In this document: piece by piece, positions 52,439 to 61,856 of the stretch
How positions within the stretch are numbered: the stretch's first letter is position 1
Layout of the letters: every line of letters starts with the position of its first letter
Assembly: GCF_900182695.1 (NCBI RefSeq)
Contig: NZ_FXTK01000006.1
Span: 1 to 64,000 of the forward strand
Direction of reading: 5' to 3'
DNA from: Paracoccus laeviglucosivorans
GTDB lineage: Bacteria > Pseudomonadota > Alphaproteobacteria > Rhodobacterales > Rhodobacteraceae
Length of the DNA stretch: 64,000 bases
Made by a program: the position numbers and the translations under genes
The notes under the pieces: model-generated
What the model saw: the letters and a program-made list of their open reading frames with translations, nothing else
The model's database searches: none
Told to the model about the DNA's origin: nothing

Positions 52439-54274
52439 ATGAGCGATTTCCGCGATCTGCTGCGAATCGAAAACCTGAATGTGGTCTTTCCGCTTTACGG
52501 TGGCCGTATTCAGGCGGTGCGCGACGCATCCCTGCGTATCCTGCCGGGCCGCGTCACGACGCTGGTTGGGCAATCGGGATCGGGCAAGTCGGTCATCGGG
52601 CGCTGCATTATGGGGCTGCAGCCGAAATATGCCCAAGTGTCGGGCAACATCATGTTCGACGACCCGGCCCGCGACCACAGCTTGCCCGTCGATCTGACGC
52701 GCCTGCCGCAGGACGGGCGGCAGATCCGCGCCATTCGCGGCAACCGCATCGGCATGATCTTTCAGGAACCGATGAGTTCGCTCTCGCCCGTGCACACCAT
52801 CGGCAACCAGATAGACGAGGCGCTGCGCATCCATTCCGTCCTTTCGCCCCGCGAACGCGCCGAGCGGGTCGAGGCGATGCTGGCCGATGTCGGGTTCCGC
52901 GACCCGGCCCGCGTCATGCAGATGTATCCGTTCGAACTGTCGGGGGGGATGCGCCAGCGCGCCATGGTGGCCATGGCGCTGATCTGCGATCCGGCGCTGC
53001 TGATCGCGGATGAGCCAACGACCGCGCTGGACGTGACCATTCAGGGGCAATTGCTGAAGCTGCTGCGCAAGTTGCAGGAACGCCGCGGCATGGCGATGCT
53101 GCTGATCACCCATGATCTGGGCGTGGTCGCGAACCTCTCGGACGAGGTGGTGGTGATGTATCGCGGCGAGGTGGTCGAGGCCGGCCCGACCCAGCCGATT
53201 TTTCGCCAGCCGCGCCATCCCTATCTGCGGGCGCTGATGGATGCAGTGCCGCATTTCGACATGCCCCCCGGCGAACGCCTGCGCCCTTTGGTCCCGGCGC
53301 GGGTCGATGTGGCAAGTCTGGGGCGGGCCGTGCAGCCTTGCCAAGGGCCGGTATTGCAGGTCAGCGGGCTGGTCAAATCCTTTGCCCCGCGCGGTGGCGG
53401 CCTGCGGCGTCCGCAGGCGGTGCGCGTGGTCGATGACGTGGGCTTTACCATCGCGCGCGGCCAGACGCTGGGGCTGGTCGGCGAAAGCGGCTCGGGCAAG
53501 ACGACGGTGGGCAAGATGATCGTGCGGGCGATCACGCCTGACGCGGGTCGGGTCACGCTGGACGGGCAGGACATGCTGGCGGCGCAGGGGCCTGCGCTGA
53601 TGGCGCTGCGCCGCCGGGTGCAGATGGTGTTTCAGGATCCCGTGTCGTCCCTTTCGCCGCATATGACCGTGGGCAGCATCCTGACCGAGCCGCTGGAGGT
53701 GCATGGCATCGGCGACCGCACCAGCCGCCGCGCCCGCGCCCGCGACCTGATGCGGGCGGTGGGCCTGCCCGACCGTGACCTTGCCCGCTATCCGCACAGT
53801 TTCAGCGGCGGGCAGCGCCAGCGCATCGGCATCGCCCGCGCCCTTGCGCTTGGCCCCGAACTGATCGTCTGCGACGAGGCGACCTCGGCGCTTGACGTGT
53901 CGGTGCAGGCGCAGGTTCTGAACCTGCTCAAGGATTTGCAGCGCGATCTGGGCCTGACCTATCTGTTCATCTCGCACAATCTGGCGGTGGTGAATTACAT
54001 GGCCGATCAGGTCGCCGTGATGCAGGGGGGCCGCATCGTCGAAATCGGCCCGCGCGAGGTCATCATGCGCGATCCTGTCCACCCCTATACCCGCGCGCTG
54101 CTGGCCGCCGTGCCCTATCCCGATCTGGACCGCCCGCTGGATTTCGCGACGCTGGCCGCGACGCAGGAATGGGCGCCGGTCTTCGTGGGGCCGCAGCTTG
54201 CCGCGCTGGACCTTGGCGCGGGTCATCAGGTGCTGGCCCGACCCGGCGCGGATGCCGCACAGGTGCGGGCATGA
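52439..54274 (+). CDS. ABC transporter ATPase with two nucleotide-binding domains (oligopeptide type)
   Basis: A 611-residue fusion of two DppD/DppF-like ATPases. Each half has all motifs: Walker A GQSGSGKS and GESGSGKT, signatures LSGGMRQR and FSGGQRQR, Walker B LLIADEPTTALD and LIVCDEATSALD, and the C-terminal PxHPYxxAL motif of this family. It powers the permeases encoded just downstream and resembles YejF in layout. Start 52439 (MSDF) is preferred to an in-frame ATG at 52421. Its stop overlaps the binding-protein gene by four bases. Confidence 0.93.
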   Translation: MSDFRDLLRIENLNVVFPLYGGRIQAVRDASLRILPGRVTTLVGQSGSGKSVIGRCIMGLQPKYAQVSGNIMFDDPARDHSLPVDLTRLPQDGRQIRAIRGNRIGMIFQEPMSSLSPVHTIGNQIDEALRIHSVLSPRERAERVEAMLADVGFRDPARVMQMYPFELSGGMRQRAMVAMALICDPALLIADEPTTALDVTIQGQLLKLLRKLQERRGMAMLLITHDLGVVANLSDEVVVMYRGEVVEAGPTQPIFRQPRHPYLRALMDAVPHFDMPPGERLRPLVPARVDVASLGRAVQPCQGPVLQVSGLVKSFAPRGGGLRRPQAVRVVDDVGFTIARGQTLGLVGESGSGKTTVGKMIVRAITPDAGRVTLDGQDMLAAQGPALMALRRRVQMVFQDPVSSLSPHMTVGSILTEPLEVHGIGDRTSRRARARDLMRAVGLPDRDLARYPHSFSGGQRQRIGIARALALGPELIVCDEATSALDVSVQAQVLNLLKDLQRDLGLTYLFISHNLAVVNYMADQVAVMQGGRIVEIGPREVIMRDPVHPYTRALLAAVPYPDLDRPLDFATLAATQEWAPVFVGPQLAALDLGAGHQVLARPGADAAQVRA

Positions 54275-56160
54275 CGCGCCTGACCCGCCGACAGACGCTG
54301 GCGCTGCTGGCATCCGCCATTCCTGTGGCCGCGGGGGCCGAGCCTGCGTTTCACGGCGGCCCCGCTCTGCCGGACCAGCCGCCGGTCGGGCATCGCCTGC
54401 CGCTTATTCCGCGCGTCGTGCATCTGACCGGACCGGGGCAGGCTGCAGGGCAATATGGCGGGCGGCTGCGCATTCTGGTCGGAGGGGCGCGGGATGTCCG
54501 CTATGTCCCCGTCATCAGCTATGCCCGGCTGGTCGGCTATGACCGCGACCTGATCCTGCAGCCCGATATTCTGGAGCGCTATCACGTCGCGAATGAACGC
54601 ATCTTCACATTCCGGCTGCGGCGCGGGCATCGCTGGTCGGACGGCAGCCCCCTGACCGCCGAGGATTTCCGCTTTGCGTGGGAAGACATTGCGCTGAACC
54701 CGGAAATGTCGCGCGGCGGTCCGCCTGCGGATATGCGGGTGGATGGCGAACCCCCGCGATTTCAGGTGCTGGACGATCTGACCGTGCGTTACAGCTGGGA
54801 CGTGCCGAACCCGGCCTTTCTGGGGCGGCTGGCCGCGCCCGTGCCGCCGCGTCTGGTGCTGCCCCATGCCTATCTGCGACAGTTTCATCCCGATTACGCC
54901 AAGCCCGAGGACATTGCCCGCCACGTTGCCCAGCAGCGCGTCGATGACTGGGTGGCCTTGATGCAGAAGATGTCGCGCCAGAACCGGCCCGAAAACCCCG
55001 ACCTGCCTACGCTTGAGGCGTGGGTGCCCCGTACCGCGCCCCCGGCCGAGCAGTTCATCTTTACCCGCAACCCCTATTTCCACCGCATCGACCACAAGGG
55101 CCAGCAGCTTCCCTATATCGACCGGCTGGAGCTGAACGTGACATCGGCCGATCTGATCCCCGCCAAGGCCGGGGCCGGAGAGGCGGATCTGCAGATGGTC
55201 GGTCTGGATTTCGCCGATTACACCTATCTGAAACAGGCCGAGAAACGCTTTCCGATCAAGCTGGACTTGTGGAAACGCAGCCAAGGCTCGCGCATGGTGC
55301 TGGTCCCGAACATGAACTGCGCCGATGCGGGCTGGCGCGCGGCGGTGCAGGACGTGCGTTTCCGCCGCGCGCTGTCGCTGGGCGTGGACCGACACGAAAT
55401 CAACATGGTCGTGTTCTTCGGGCTGGCGTCCGAGGGGGCGAATACCGTCCTTCCCGACTGCCCGCTTTATCGTCCAGAACTGGCGCGGATGTGGGCCGAA
55501 TACGATCCCGACCGCGCCAATGCGCTGCTGGATCAGGCGGGATTTGTCCGAAACGGCCGGGGATTGCGGCAAATGCCCGACGGTCGGCAGATGCAGATCA
55601 TCGTGGATACGACAGGCGAGAGCACGCTTCAGACCGACATCCTGCAACTGATCGACGGGCATTTCCGCGACATCGGCATTCAGTTGATCCCCCGCGTCAG
55701 CCAGCGCGACCTGTTCCGCAGCCGGGTCATGGCAGGTCAGGTTGTCATGGCCGCGTGGGAGGGGCTGGATTGCGGCATCCCCAATGCCGATATGCCACCG
55801 AACGGCTTTGCCCCGGTCACGGACGATCAGGTGCAATGGCCTCTTTGGGGCGCGCATTACGTCTCGGGCGGGACGGCGGGTCAGGCGCCGGACCTGCCTG
55901 CCGCGCAGGAATTGCTGGCGCTGTATCGCGAATGGCAGGCCGCCCCCGCCACCTATCAACGGGCCGAGGTCTGGGACCGCATCCTGACGCTGTGGGGTCA
56001 GCAGGTCTTTACCATCGGCACGGTCAATCAGGTGCTGCAACCCGTGGTGCGCCGTGACAATCTGCGCAACATGCCCGATGACGCGCTTTATGGCTTTGAT
56101 CCCACTGCCTATCTGGGGGTCTATATGCCCGACACCTTCTGGCTGGAGGGCAAGGCATGA
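54271..56160 (+). CDS. ABC transporter substrate-binding protein, family 5, long type
   Basis: A 629-residue periplasmic binding protein with a twin-arginine-like signal (LTRRQTLALLASAIPVAAGA). Family-5 features include RIFTFRLRRGHRWSDGSPLT, FRFAWEDI, VRFRRALSLGVDRHEIN and a C-terminal dimorphic lobe. At about 630 residues it is longer than DppA/OppA (about 540) and closer to YejA or the Sinorhizobium AgpA type, so the ligand could be a peptide or an oligosaccharide. It is translationally coupled on both sides by ATGA overlaps. Confidence 0.9.
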   Translation: MTRLTRRQTLALLASAIPVAAGAEPAFHGGPALPDQPPVGHRLPLIPRVVHLTGPGQAAGQYGGRLRILVGGARDVRYVPVISYARLVGYDRDLILQPDILERYHVANERIFTFRLRRGHRWSDGSPLTAEDFRFAWEDIALNPEMSRGGPPADMRVDGEPPRFQVLDDLTVRYSWDVPNPAFLGRLAAPVPPRLVLPHAYLRQFHPDYAKPEDIARHVAQQRVDDWVALMQKMSRQNRPENPDLPTLEAWVPRTAPPAEQFIFTRNPYFHRIDHKGQQLPYIDRLELNVTSADLIPAKAGAGEADLQMVGLDFADYTYLKQAEKRFPIKLDLWKRSQGSRMVLVPNMNCADAGWRAAVQDVRFRRALSLGVDRHEINMVVFFGLASEGANTVLPDCPLYRPELARMWAEYDPDRANALLDQAGFVRNGRGLRQMPDGRQMQIIVDTTGESTLQTDILQLIDGHFRDIGIQLIPRVSQRDLFRSRVMAGQVVMAAWEGLDCGIPNADMPPNGFAPVTDDQVQWPLWGAHYVSGGTAGQAPDLPAAQELLALYREWQAAPATYQRAEVWDRILTLWGQQVFTIGTVNQVLQPVVRRDNLRNMPDDALYGFDPTAYLGVYMPDTFWLEGKA

Positions 56161-57155
56161 TCCGTTACCTTGCGTGGCGCGTGGCGGTGATGGTGCCGAC
56201 GCTGGTCCTGATTTCGATGCTGGTGTTCACAATCATCGAATTGCCGCCCGGCGACTATTTCGAAAGCTATGTGCAGGAACTGCGCGCCATGGGCGAGACG
56301 GCGGACCTGCAGGAAATCGAGGATCTGAAGACGCGCTACGGTTTCGACCAGCCCGTGCCGATCCGTTACCTGCACTGGGTCGGCGGGATGCTGCGCGGCG
56401 ATTTCGGCTATTCCTTCGAATACCGGATGCCGGTGTCCGAGGTCGTGGGCAGTCGCATGTGGCTGACGGTGTTGGTGTCCATGGTGACGATCATTGTCAC
56501 ATGGGTCATCGCATTTCCCATCGGCATCTATTCGGCCACACATCAATACAGCTGGGGCGATTACGGGCTGACCTTTCTTGGCCTGCTGGGGCTGGCGATC
56601 CCGAATTTCATGCTGGCGTTGATCCTGATGTATTTCGCCAATGTCTGGTGGGGCGTGTCCATCGGGCATCTGATGGACCGCGAATTCATGGGCCAGCCGC
56701 TTAGCTGGGACAAAGCGCGTTCCATCCTGTCGCATCTGTGGATACCCGTGCTGATCATCGGCACGGCAGGCACGGCGGGCATGGCGCGGCGCCTGCGCGC
56801 CAACCTGCTGGATGAGCTGGACAAGCAGTACGTCACCACCGCCCGCGCCAAGGGGCTGCATCCGGGCCGCGTGCTGCTGAAATATCCGCTGCGCATGTCG
56901 CTGAACTTTTTCATCGCCGACATAGGCTCGATCCTGCCCGCCATCGTGTCGGGGGCCGAGATCACGGCGATCGTGCTGTCGCTGGAAACCACCGGCCCGC
57001 TGCTGATCCGGGCGCTGCAATCGCAGGACATGTATCTGGCCGGGTCGTTTCTGATGTTTCTGGCGTTTCTGACGGTGATCGGCGTGCTGATCTCTGACAT
57101 CGCGCTGGCGGCGCTGGACCCGCGCATCCGGCTGTCGGGCAGGGCGCGCAAATGA
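56157..57155 (+). CDS. ABC transporter permease, DppB/YejB type
   Basis: A 332-residue inner-membrane permease with six predicted helices. The conserved FGYSFEYRMPV region follows a large first periplasmic loop, and the EAA-like loop (RRLRANLLDELDKQYVTTAR AKGL split across the motif) contacts the ATPase. Starts in an ATGA overlap with the binding-protein gene and ends in another with the second permease. Confidence 0.92.
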   Translation: MIRYLAWRVAVMVPTLVLISMLVFTIIELPPGDYFESYVQELRAMGETADLQEIEDLKTRYGFDQPVPIRYLHWVGGMLRGDFGYSFEYRMPVSEVVGSRMWLTVLVSMVTIIVTWVIAFPIGIYSATHQYSWGDYGLTFLGLLGLAIPNFMLALILMYFANVWWGVSIGHLMDREFMGQPLSWDKARSILSHLWIPVLIIGTAGTAGMARRLRANLLDELDKQYVTTARAKGLHPGRVLLKYPLRMSLNFFIADIGSILPAIVSGAEITAIVLSLETTGPLLIRALQSQDMYLAGSFLMFLAFLTVIGVLISDIALAALDPRIRLSGRARK

Positions 57156-58321
57156 TCCGCCTGCCGCCACCCGGCGAGCCTTTGCCCCATAGTGTATCGG
57201 ACGCGCCCTTTGATCCCGTGGCAGATCACGCGCAGGACGAAGGCGGCAAGCTTGCCCATGCATCGCAGATCCGCGTCATGTGGTGGAAATTCCGCCGCCA
57301 CCGCGTCGCGGTCTGGTCGGCGGTGTTTCTGGCGCTGATGTATCTGACGGCGGCATTTGCCGAATTTCTGGCGCCCTATGACCTGCATACCCGCGACACG
57401 GCGAATATCTATGCCCCGCCGCAGCAGGTCCGGCTGTTCCACGATGGCCGCTTCATCGGCCCCTATGTCTATGCCCGCACGATGCAGCTGGACATGGAAA
57501 ACCTGCAACGGGTCTATGCCGAGGATCGCACCCGCCCTGAAAAGCTGCGCTTCCTGTGCCGGGGCGACGAATACCTGCTGTGGGGGCAGGTGGCGGGGGA
57601 CCGGCATCTGGTCTGTCCGTCCCAGGGCGGCAGCGCCTATTTCCTTGGGACGGACAGGCTGGGGCGGGACATCCTGTCGCGCATCATCCACGGCGCAAGG
57701 ATTTCGCTGACAATCGGCATCCTTGGCGTCGCCATGAGCTTTGTTCTGGGCATCGTGATCGGCGGGCTTGCGGGCTATTACGGCGGCTGGATTGATGCGA
57801 TCGTGCAGCGCATGATCGAGGTCTTGCAATCCATCCCCTCGATCCCGCTATGGATGGCGCTGGCGGCGATCATGCCGGTGACCTGGAGCCCGCTGCTGGT
57901 CTATGCCGGGATCACCATCATCCTTGGGATGCTGGACTGGACCGGGCTTGCCCGTGCCGTCCGCTCCAAGCTGCTGGCTCTGCGCGAAGAAGATTACGTG
58001 CAGGCCGCCCAGATCCTTGGGGCAAGGCCGCGCCGCATCATCGCCCGCCATCTGGTGCCGGGCTTCATGTCGCATCTGGTCGCCTCGGCCACGCTGACGA
58101 TTCCCGGCATGATCCTTGGCGAAACCGCGCTAAGCTTTCTGGGGCTTGGACTGCGTCCGCCCGTGACTAGCTGGGGCATCCTGCTGACCGAGGCGCGCAG
58201 CGTCAATACGCTGGCTCTTTACCCGTGGTTGTTGTTTCCCGTCATCCCTGTCGTTCTTGTGATCCTTGCCTTCAACTTCATGGGCGACGGGTTGCGTGAC
58301 GCCGCCGATCCACTGCGCTAA
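57152..58321 (+). CDS. ABC transporter permease, DppC/YejE type, with long periplasmic insertion
   Basis: A 389-residue permease. After a cytoplasmic N-terminus and the first helix there is an insertion of about 115 residues (around DLHTRDTANIYAPPQQVRLF to SQGGSAYFLGTDRLG), longer than in DppC, before GTDRLGRDILSRIIHGARIS and the remaining helices with the EAA loop (EEDYVQAAQILGARPRRIIA). The insertion occurs in permeases paired with long binding proteins. It ends one base before the possible GTG start of a glycosyltransferase gene. Confidence 0.92.
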   Translation: MIRLPPPGEPLPHSVSDAPFDPVADHAQDEGGKLAHASQIRVMWWKFRRHRVAVWSAVFLALMYLTAAFAEFLAPYDLHTRDTANIYAPPQQVRLFHDGRFIGPYVYARTMQLDMENLQRVYAEDRTRPEKLRFLCRGDEYLLWGQVAGDRHLVCPSQGGSAYFLGTDRLGRDILSRIIHGARISLTIGILGVAMSFVLGIVIGGLAGYYGGWIDAIVQRMIEVLQSIPSIPLWMALAAIMPVTWSPLLVYAGITIILGMLDWTGLARAVRSKLLALREEDYVQAAQILGARPRRIIARHLVPGFMSHLVASATLTIPGMILGETALSFLGLGLRPPVTSWGILLTEARSVNTLALYPWLLFPVIPVVLVILAFNFMGDGLRDAADPLR

Positions 58322-58330
58322 GTGAGCCAT

Positions 58331-59521
58331 ATGACAAGCCTAAAAGACGCGCGCATCCTGCTGTATAGTCACGACACTTTCGGTCTGGGCCATCTGCGCC
58401 GCTGCCGTGCCATCGCCCATGCGCTGGTCGAGGCATATAGCGGCCTGCAAGTCCTGATCATTTCAGGCGCGCCCATCGCGGGGGCGTTCGATTACCGGGC
58501 GCGGGTCGATTTCGTCAAGGTGCCCAGCGTCATCAAGCTGCGCAACGGCGAATACACCTCGCTTGCCGAGCATGTCGATCTGTCGGACACGCTGAAGATG
58601 CGGCGCTCGATCATCCTTGAAACGGCGCGCAGCTTTGCGCCCGACGTGTTGATCGTGGACAAGGAACCCATGGGCCTGCACGGCGAGATCGAGGAGACGC
58701 TGGCCGTGCTGAAAGGCATGGGCACGCGGCTGGTCCTGGGTCTGCGCGAGGTGATGGACAGCCCTGAACTGCTGGCTGCCGAATGGTCACGCAAAAAGCT
58801 GATGCCGCGGGTGGATCAGTATTTCGACGACATCTGGGTCTATGGCCCGCGCGGTTTTCACGACCCGCTGATGGGGCTGGAGGTGCCCGCGCCGGTGCAT
58901 GACCGGATGCGTTATGTCGGGTTTCTGAAACGCACATCTTACGGGATCGAGCCGCGCCCGGTCGATGAACCCTATATTCTTGTCACGCCGGGCGGTGGCG
59001 GGGACGGGGCGGAAATGATCCGCGATGTGATCGCCGCTTATCGCCACGCGCCCGATCTGCCGCAGCGGGCCGTAATCGTGCTTGGCCCCTATATGCCCGC
59101 CGAACAGCGCGCCGAACTCCGCAAGCTGGCCTGCCGCCATGACAAGTTGGAGGTGATGGATTTCTCGCCCCGGATGGAGGATCTGATGGCCAATGCCGCA
59201 GCCGTCATCTGCATGAGCGGTTACAATACCTGGTGCGAGGTGCTGTCCTTTGACAAGCCCGCGCTGATCCTGCCCCGCACCGAACCCCGAGAGGAGCAGT
59301 TGATCCGCGCCCGCCGCGCCACCGATCTGAACGCCGCGACCATGCTGATGCCGGAACAGTCCTGCGATCCGGCGGTCATGGCCGATGCGATCCGGGCGCT
59401 GGGGCGGCAGCTTCCGCCCTCGGTCGGGTATCCGCATCCCGATCTGGACGGGCTGGAGAACATCATCCGCATCATGGGCGAATGGCTGGCCCCCAAGCGG
59501 GTCGGGGCGGTCGCCGTCTGA
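58331..59521 (+). CDS. Predicted glycosyltransferase, COG4671 type (first copy)
   Basis: A protein of about 396 residues with a MurG/GT28-like two-domain layout. The N-terminal ILLYSHDTFGLGHLRRCRAI is the COG4671 signature; the C-terminal domain has ILVTPGGGGDGAEMI, MEDLMANAAAVICMSGYNTW and the donor-site segment LPRTEPREEQLIRARRA. ATG 58331 follows AGTGAG; GTG 58322 directly after the permease stop is the alternative. Coupling to the transporter genes is tight, but the acceptor is unknown. Confidence 0.85.
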   Translation: MTSLKDARILLYSHDTFGLGHLRRCRAIAHALVEAYSGLQVLIISGAPIAGAFDYRARVDFVKVPSVIKLRNGEYTSLAEHVDLSDTLKMRRSIILETARSFAPDVLIVDKEPMGLHGEIEETLAVLKGMGTRLVLGLREVMDSPELLAAEWSRKKLMPRVDQYFDDIWVYGPRGFHDPLMGLEVPAPVHDRMRYVGFLKRTSYGIEPRPVDEPYILVTPGGGGDGAEMIRDVIAAYRHAPDLPQRAVIVLGPYMPAEQRAELRKLACRHDKLEVMDFSPRMEDLMANAAAVICMSGYNTWCEVLSFDKPALILPRTEPREEQLIRARRATDLNAATMLMPEQSCDPAVMADAIRALGRQLPPSVGYPHPDLDGLENIIRIMGEWLAPKRVGAVAV

Positions 59522-60750
59522 TGCGTAAGACCGTTGTGCTGCTGAAGGGCTATCCGCGCCTGTCCGAAACGTTCATCGCGCAGGAATTGCGCGGGTTGGA
59601 ACTTGCGGGGCAGGAGTTGCATCTGGTCTCGATGCGCCACCCGACCGATACGCGCCGTCATCCGGTGCATGACGAAATTCAGGCGCCTGTCAGCTATCTG
59701 CCGGAATATCTGCATGACGAACCGCGCCGTGTTCTGCGCGCCTTGGCTCGGGTGGCGGCGCGTGCCGGGTTTTGGGCCGCGGCGCGGCGGTTTCTGGGCG
59801 ATCTGATCCGCGATCCCAGCCGCAACCGGGTGCGGCGGTTCGGGCAGGCGGCGGTGCTGGCGGCGGAATGGCCGCGCGATGCGGGCTGGCTGCATGTGCA
59901 TTTCCTGCACACGCCCGCATCGGTGGGCAGCTATGCCGCCTTGATGATCGGGACGGGCTGGACGGTATCGGCCCATGCCAAGGACATCTGGACGTCGCCG
60001 GACTGGGATCTGCGCGCCAAACTGGGCCATGCGGATTGGTGCGTGACCTGCACGCGGTCGGGTTGGGAACATCTGCGATCCTTGGCCCCGCGCGAGGAGA
60101 CGGTGCATCTTAGCTACCACGGCCTGAACCTTGACCGTTTCGGCCCTTGGGACGGCGCGGCTTCGGATCGGGACGGGTTGGGCGATCCGGTGCGGCTGGT
60201 CAGCGTCGGACGGCTGGTCCCGAAAAAGGGCTATGACGTGCTGCTGCACGCGCTGGCGTTGCTGCCTGCAGACCTGAACTGGCGCTTTGACCATATCGGC
60301 GGCGGGCCAGAGATCGAGACGCTGCGCCCGCTGGCCGCGGAATTGGGGCTGTCGGACCGCATCGCGTGGCGCGGAGCCTTGCCGCAGCAGGACGTTCTGG
60401 CGTTGTATCGCGAAAGCGACCTGTTCGCGCTGCCCAGTCGCATCACCCCGGACGGCGACCGCGACGGGCTGCCGAACGTGATGGTCGAGGCGGCAAGCCA
60501 GCGGCTATGCTGCATCGGCACGAATATCTCGGGCATCCCGGAACTGTTCACCGACGGCGAAAACGGCCTGCTGGTCCCGCCCGAAGATGCGCCCGCGCTG
60601 GCCGCCGCGCTGGAACGCGCCATGCGTGATCCGGCGTTGCGGGCACGGCTGGGGCAGGCGGCGGAAACGCGGGTGCGGCGGGATTTCAACGCCGCCAGCA
60701 GCGTGGCCGAGTTGAAGGCGCTGTTTCAGGCAAGCTGGGGGCGGGCATGA
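59521..60750 (+). CDS. Glycosyltransferase family 4
   Basis: A 409-residue GT-B enzyme. VVLLKGYPRLSETFIAQELR opens the acceptor domain as in colanic-acid-type transferases; VRLVSVGRLVPKKGYDVLLH, RIAWRGALPQQDVLALY and DGLPNVMVEAASQRLCCIGT form the donor site with the conserved Glu. The ATG shares a base with the stop of the preceding gene (TGATG) and the stop overlaps the next gene, so it sits between two COG4671 relatives in one transcript. Confidence 0.92.
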   Translation: MRKTVVLLKGYPRLSETFIAQELRGLELAGQELHLVSMRHPTDTRRHPVHDEIQAPVSYLPEYLHDEPRRVLRALARVAARAGFWAAARRFLGDLIRDPSRNRVRRFGQAAVLAAEWPRDAGWLHVHFLHTPASVGSYAALMIGTGWTVSAHAKDIWTSPDWDLRAKLGHADWCVTCTRSGWEHLRSLAPREETVHLSYHGLNLDRFGPWDGAASDRDGLGDPVRLVSVGRLVPKKGYDVLLHALALLPADLNWRFDHIGGGPEIETLRPLAAELGLSDRIAWRGALPQQDVLALYRESDLFALPSRITPDGDRDGLPNVMVEAASQRLCCIGTNISGIPELFTDGENGLLVPPEDAPALAAALERAMRDPALRARLGQAAETRVRRDFNAASSVAELKALFQASWGRA

Positions 60751-61856
60751 AGGTGATGTTCTATGTCCAGCATCTGCTGGGGATCGGCCATCTGGCCCGC
60801 GCCAGCCGCATCGCGCAGGCGATGGCGGCGGATGGGGTGCAGGTCACGGTCGTCACGGGGGGGATGCCGGTGCCCGGCTTTCCCGCTCTGGGCATCGCGC
60901 ATATGGCTTTGCCGCCGATCGCTGCCGGGACCGAGGGCTTTGCCGATCTGGTCGATGCCAAGGGCGTGCCCATCGACGACGCATTCCGCGCCACGCGCCG
61001 CGACGCGCTGCTGGCGGCGTTTGATGCCCTGCGCCCCGATGTGCTGCTGATCGAGGCGTTCCCCTTTGGCCGCCGTCAGGTGCGGTTCGAATTGCTGCCG
61101 CTGCTGGATGCGGCCCATGCCCGCCAGCCTCGTCCGCTGATCGCTGCATCGGTGCGCGACATCCTGCAATCGGGGCGCAAGCCGGGGCGCGACCGCGAAA
61201 CGGTCGAAACGCTGGCCGCGTTCGACGCGGTGCTGATGCATGGCGACCCGACATTCGCCCGGATCGAGGAAAGCTTTCCCCTGGCCGATGAGATCGCGGA
61301 CAAGGTGCATTATACCGGCCTTGTCGCGCCCGCCCGCCCGCAACCGTCCGAACGGTTCGACGTGATCGTCTCGGCTGGCGGGGGTGCGGTGGGTGCGCCG
61401 CTGATTTCGGCGGCGATGGGCGCGCGTGACCTGCTGCCGGATCACCTGACATGGTGTGTGCTGACCGGGCCGAACCTGCCACAAGCCGAATATGACGCGA
61501 TCGCGGCGCGGGGGGGCGACCGGCTGGCCGTGCATCGGTTCCGCCCCGATCTGGCGGGGCTGATGGCGGGGGCAGGGGTCTCGGTCTCGCAGGCGGGTTA
61601 CAACACGGTCTGCGATGTGTTGCAGGCAGGGTGCCGCGCCGTGCTGGTCCCCTTTGCCAGCGGCGGAGAGACAGAGCAGACGCTGCGCGCCGAAAAGTTG
61701 GCGGGGCTGGGGCTGGTGCGGATGCTGCCCGAAGACGGATTAAGCGCCGAATGCATGGCCGCCGCGATTGCCGACGCGCCGCCGCAGGGGCAGGTCGGTC
61801 TGCGTCTGGACGGGGCGGCGGAAACTGCGCGGCTTTTGCGTCAGATGATCAGCTGA
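60747..61856 (+). CDS. Predicted glycosyltransferase, COG4671 type (second copy)
   Basis: A 369-residue relative of the protein at 58331-59521: MFYVQHLLGIGHLARASRIA, FDVIVSAGGGAVGAPLISAA, LAGLMAGAGVSVSQAGYNTV and the donor-site PFASGGETEQTLRAEKL. The two share layout but have clearly diverged, so they probably act on different sugars or acceptors. It overlaps the GT4 gene by four bases and its 3' end overlaps the opposite-strand phosphoesterase gene by 16. Confidence 0.85.
   Translation: MKVMFYVQHLLGIGHLARASRIAQAMAADGVQVTVVTGGMPVPGFPALGIAHMALPPIAAGTEGFADLVDAKGVPIDDAFRATRRDALLAAFDALRPDVLLIEAFPFGRRQVRFELLPLLDAAHARQPRPLIAASVRDILQSGRKPGRDRETVETLAAFDAVLMHGDPTFARIEESFPLADEIADKVHYTGLVAPARPQPSERFDVIVSAGGGAVGAPLISAAMGARDLLPDHLTWCVLTGPNLPQAEYDAIAARGGDRLAVHRFRPDLAGLMAGAGVSVSQAGYNTVCDVLQAGCRAVLVPFASGGETEQTLRAEKLAGLGLVRMLPEDGLSAECMAAAIADAPPQGQVGLRLDGAAETARLLRQMIS

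Noticed and set aside
52361-54313. Possible N-terminal extension of the minus-strand glycosyltransferase to 54313
   Set aside because: The extension is antisense to the dual ATPase gene; GGAGGAACCG before ATG 52360 clearly sets the start.
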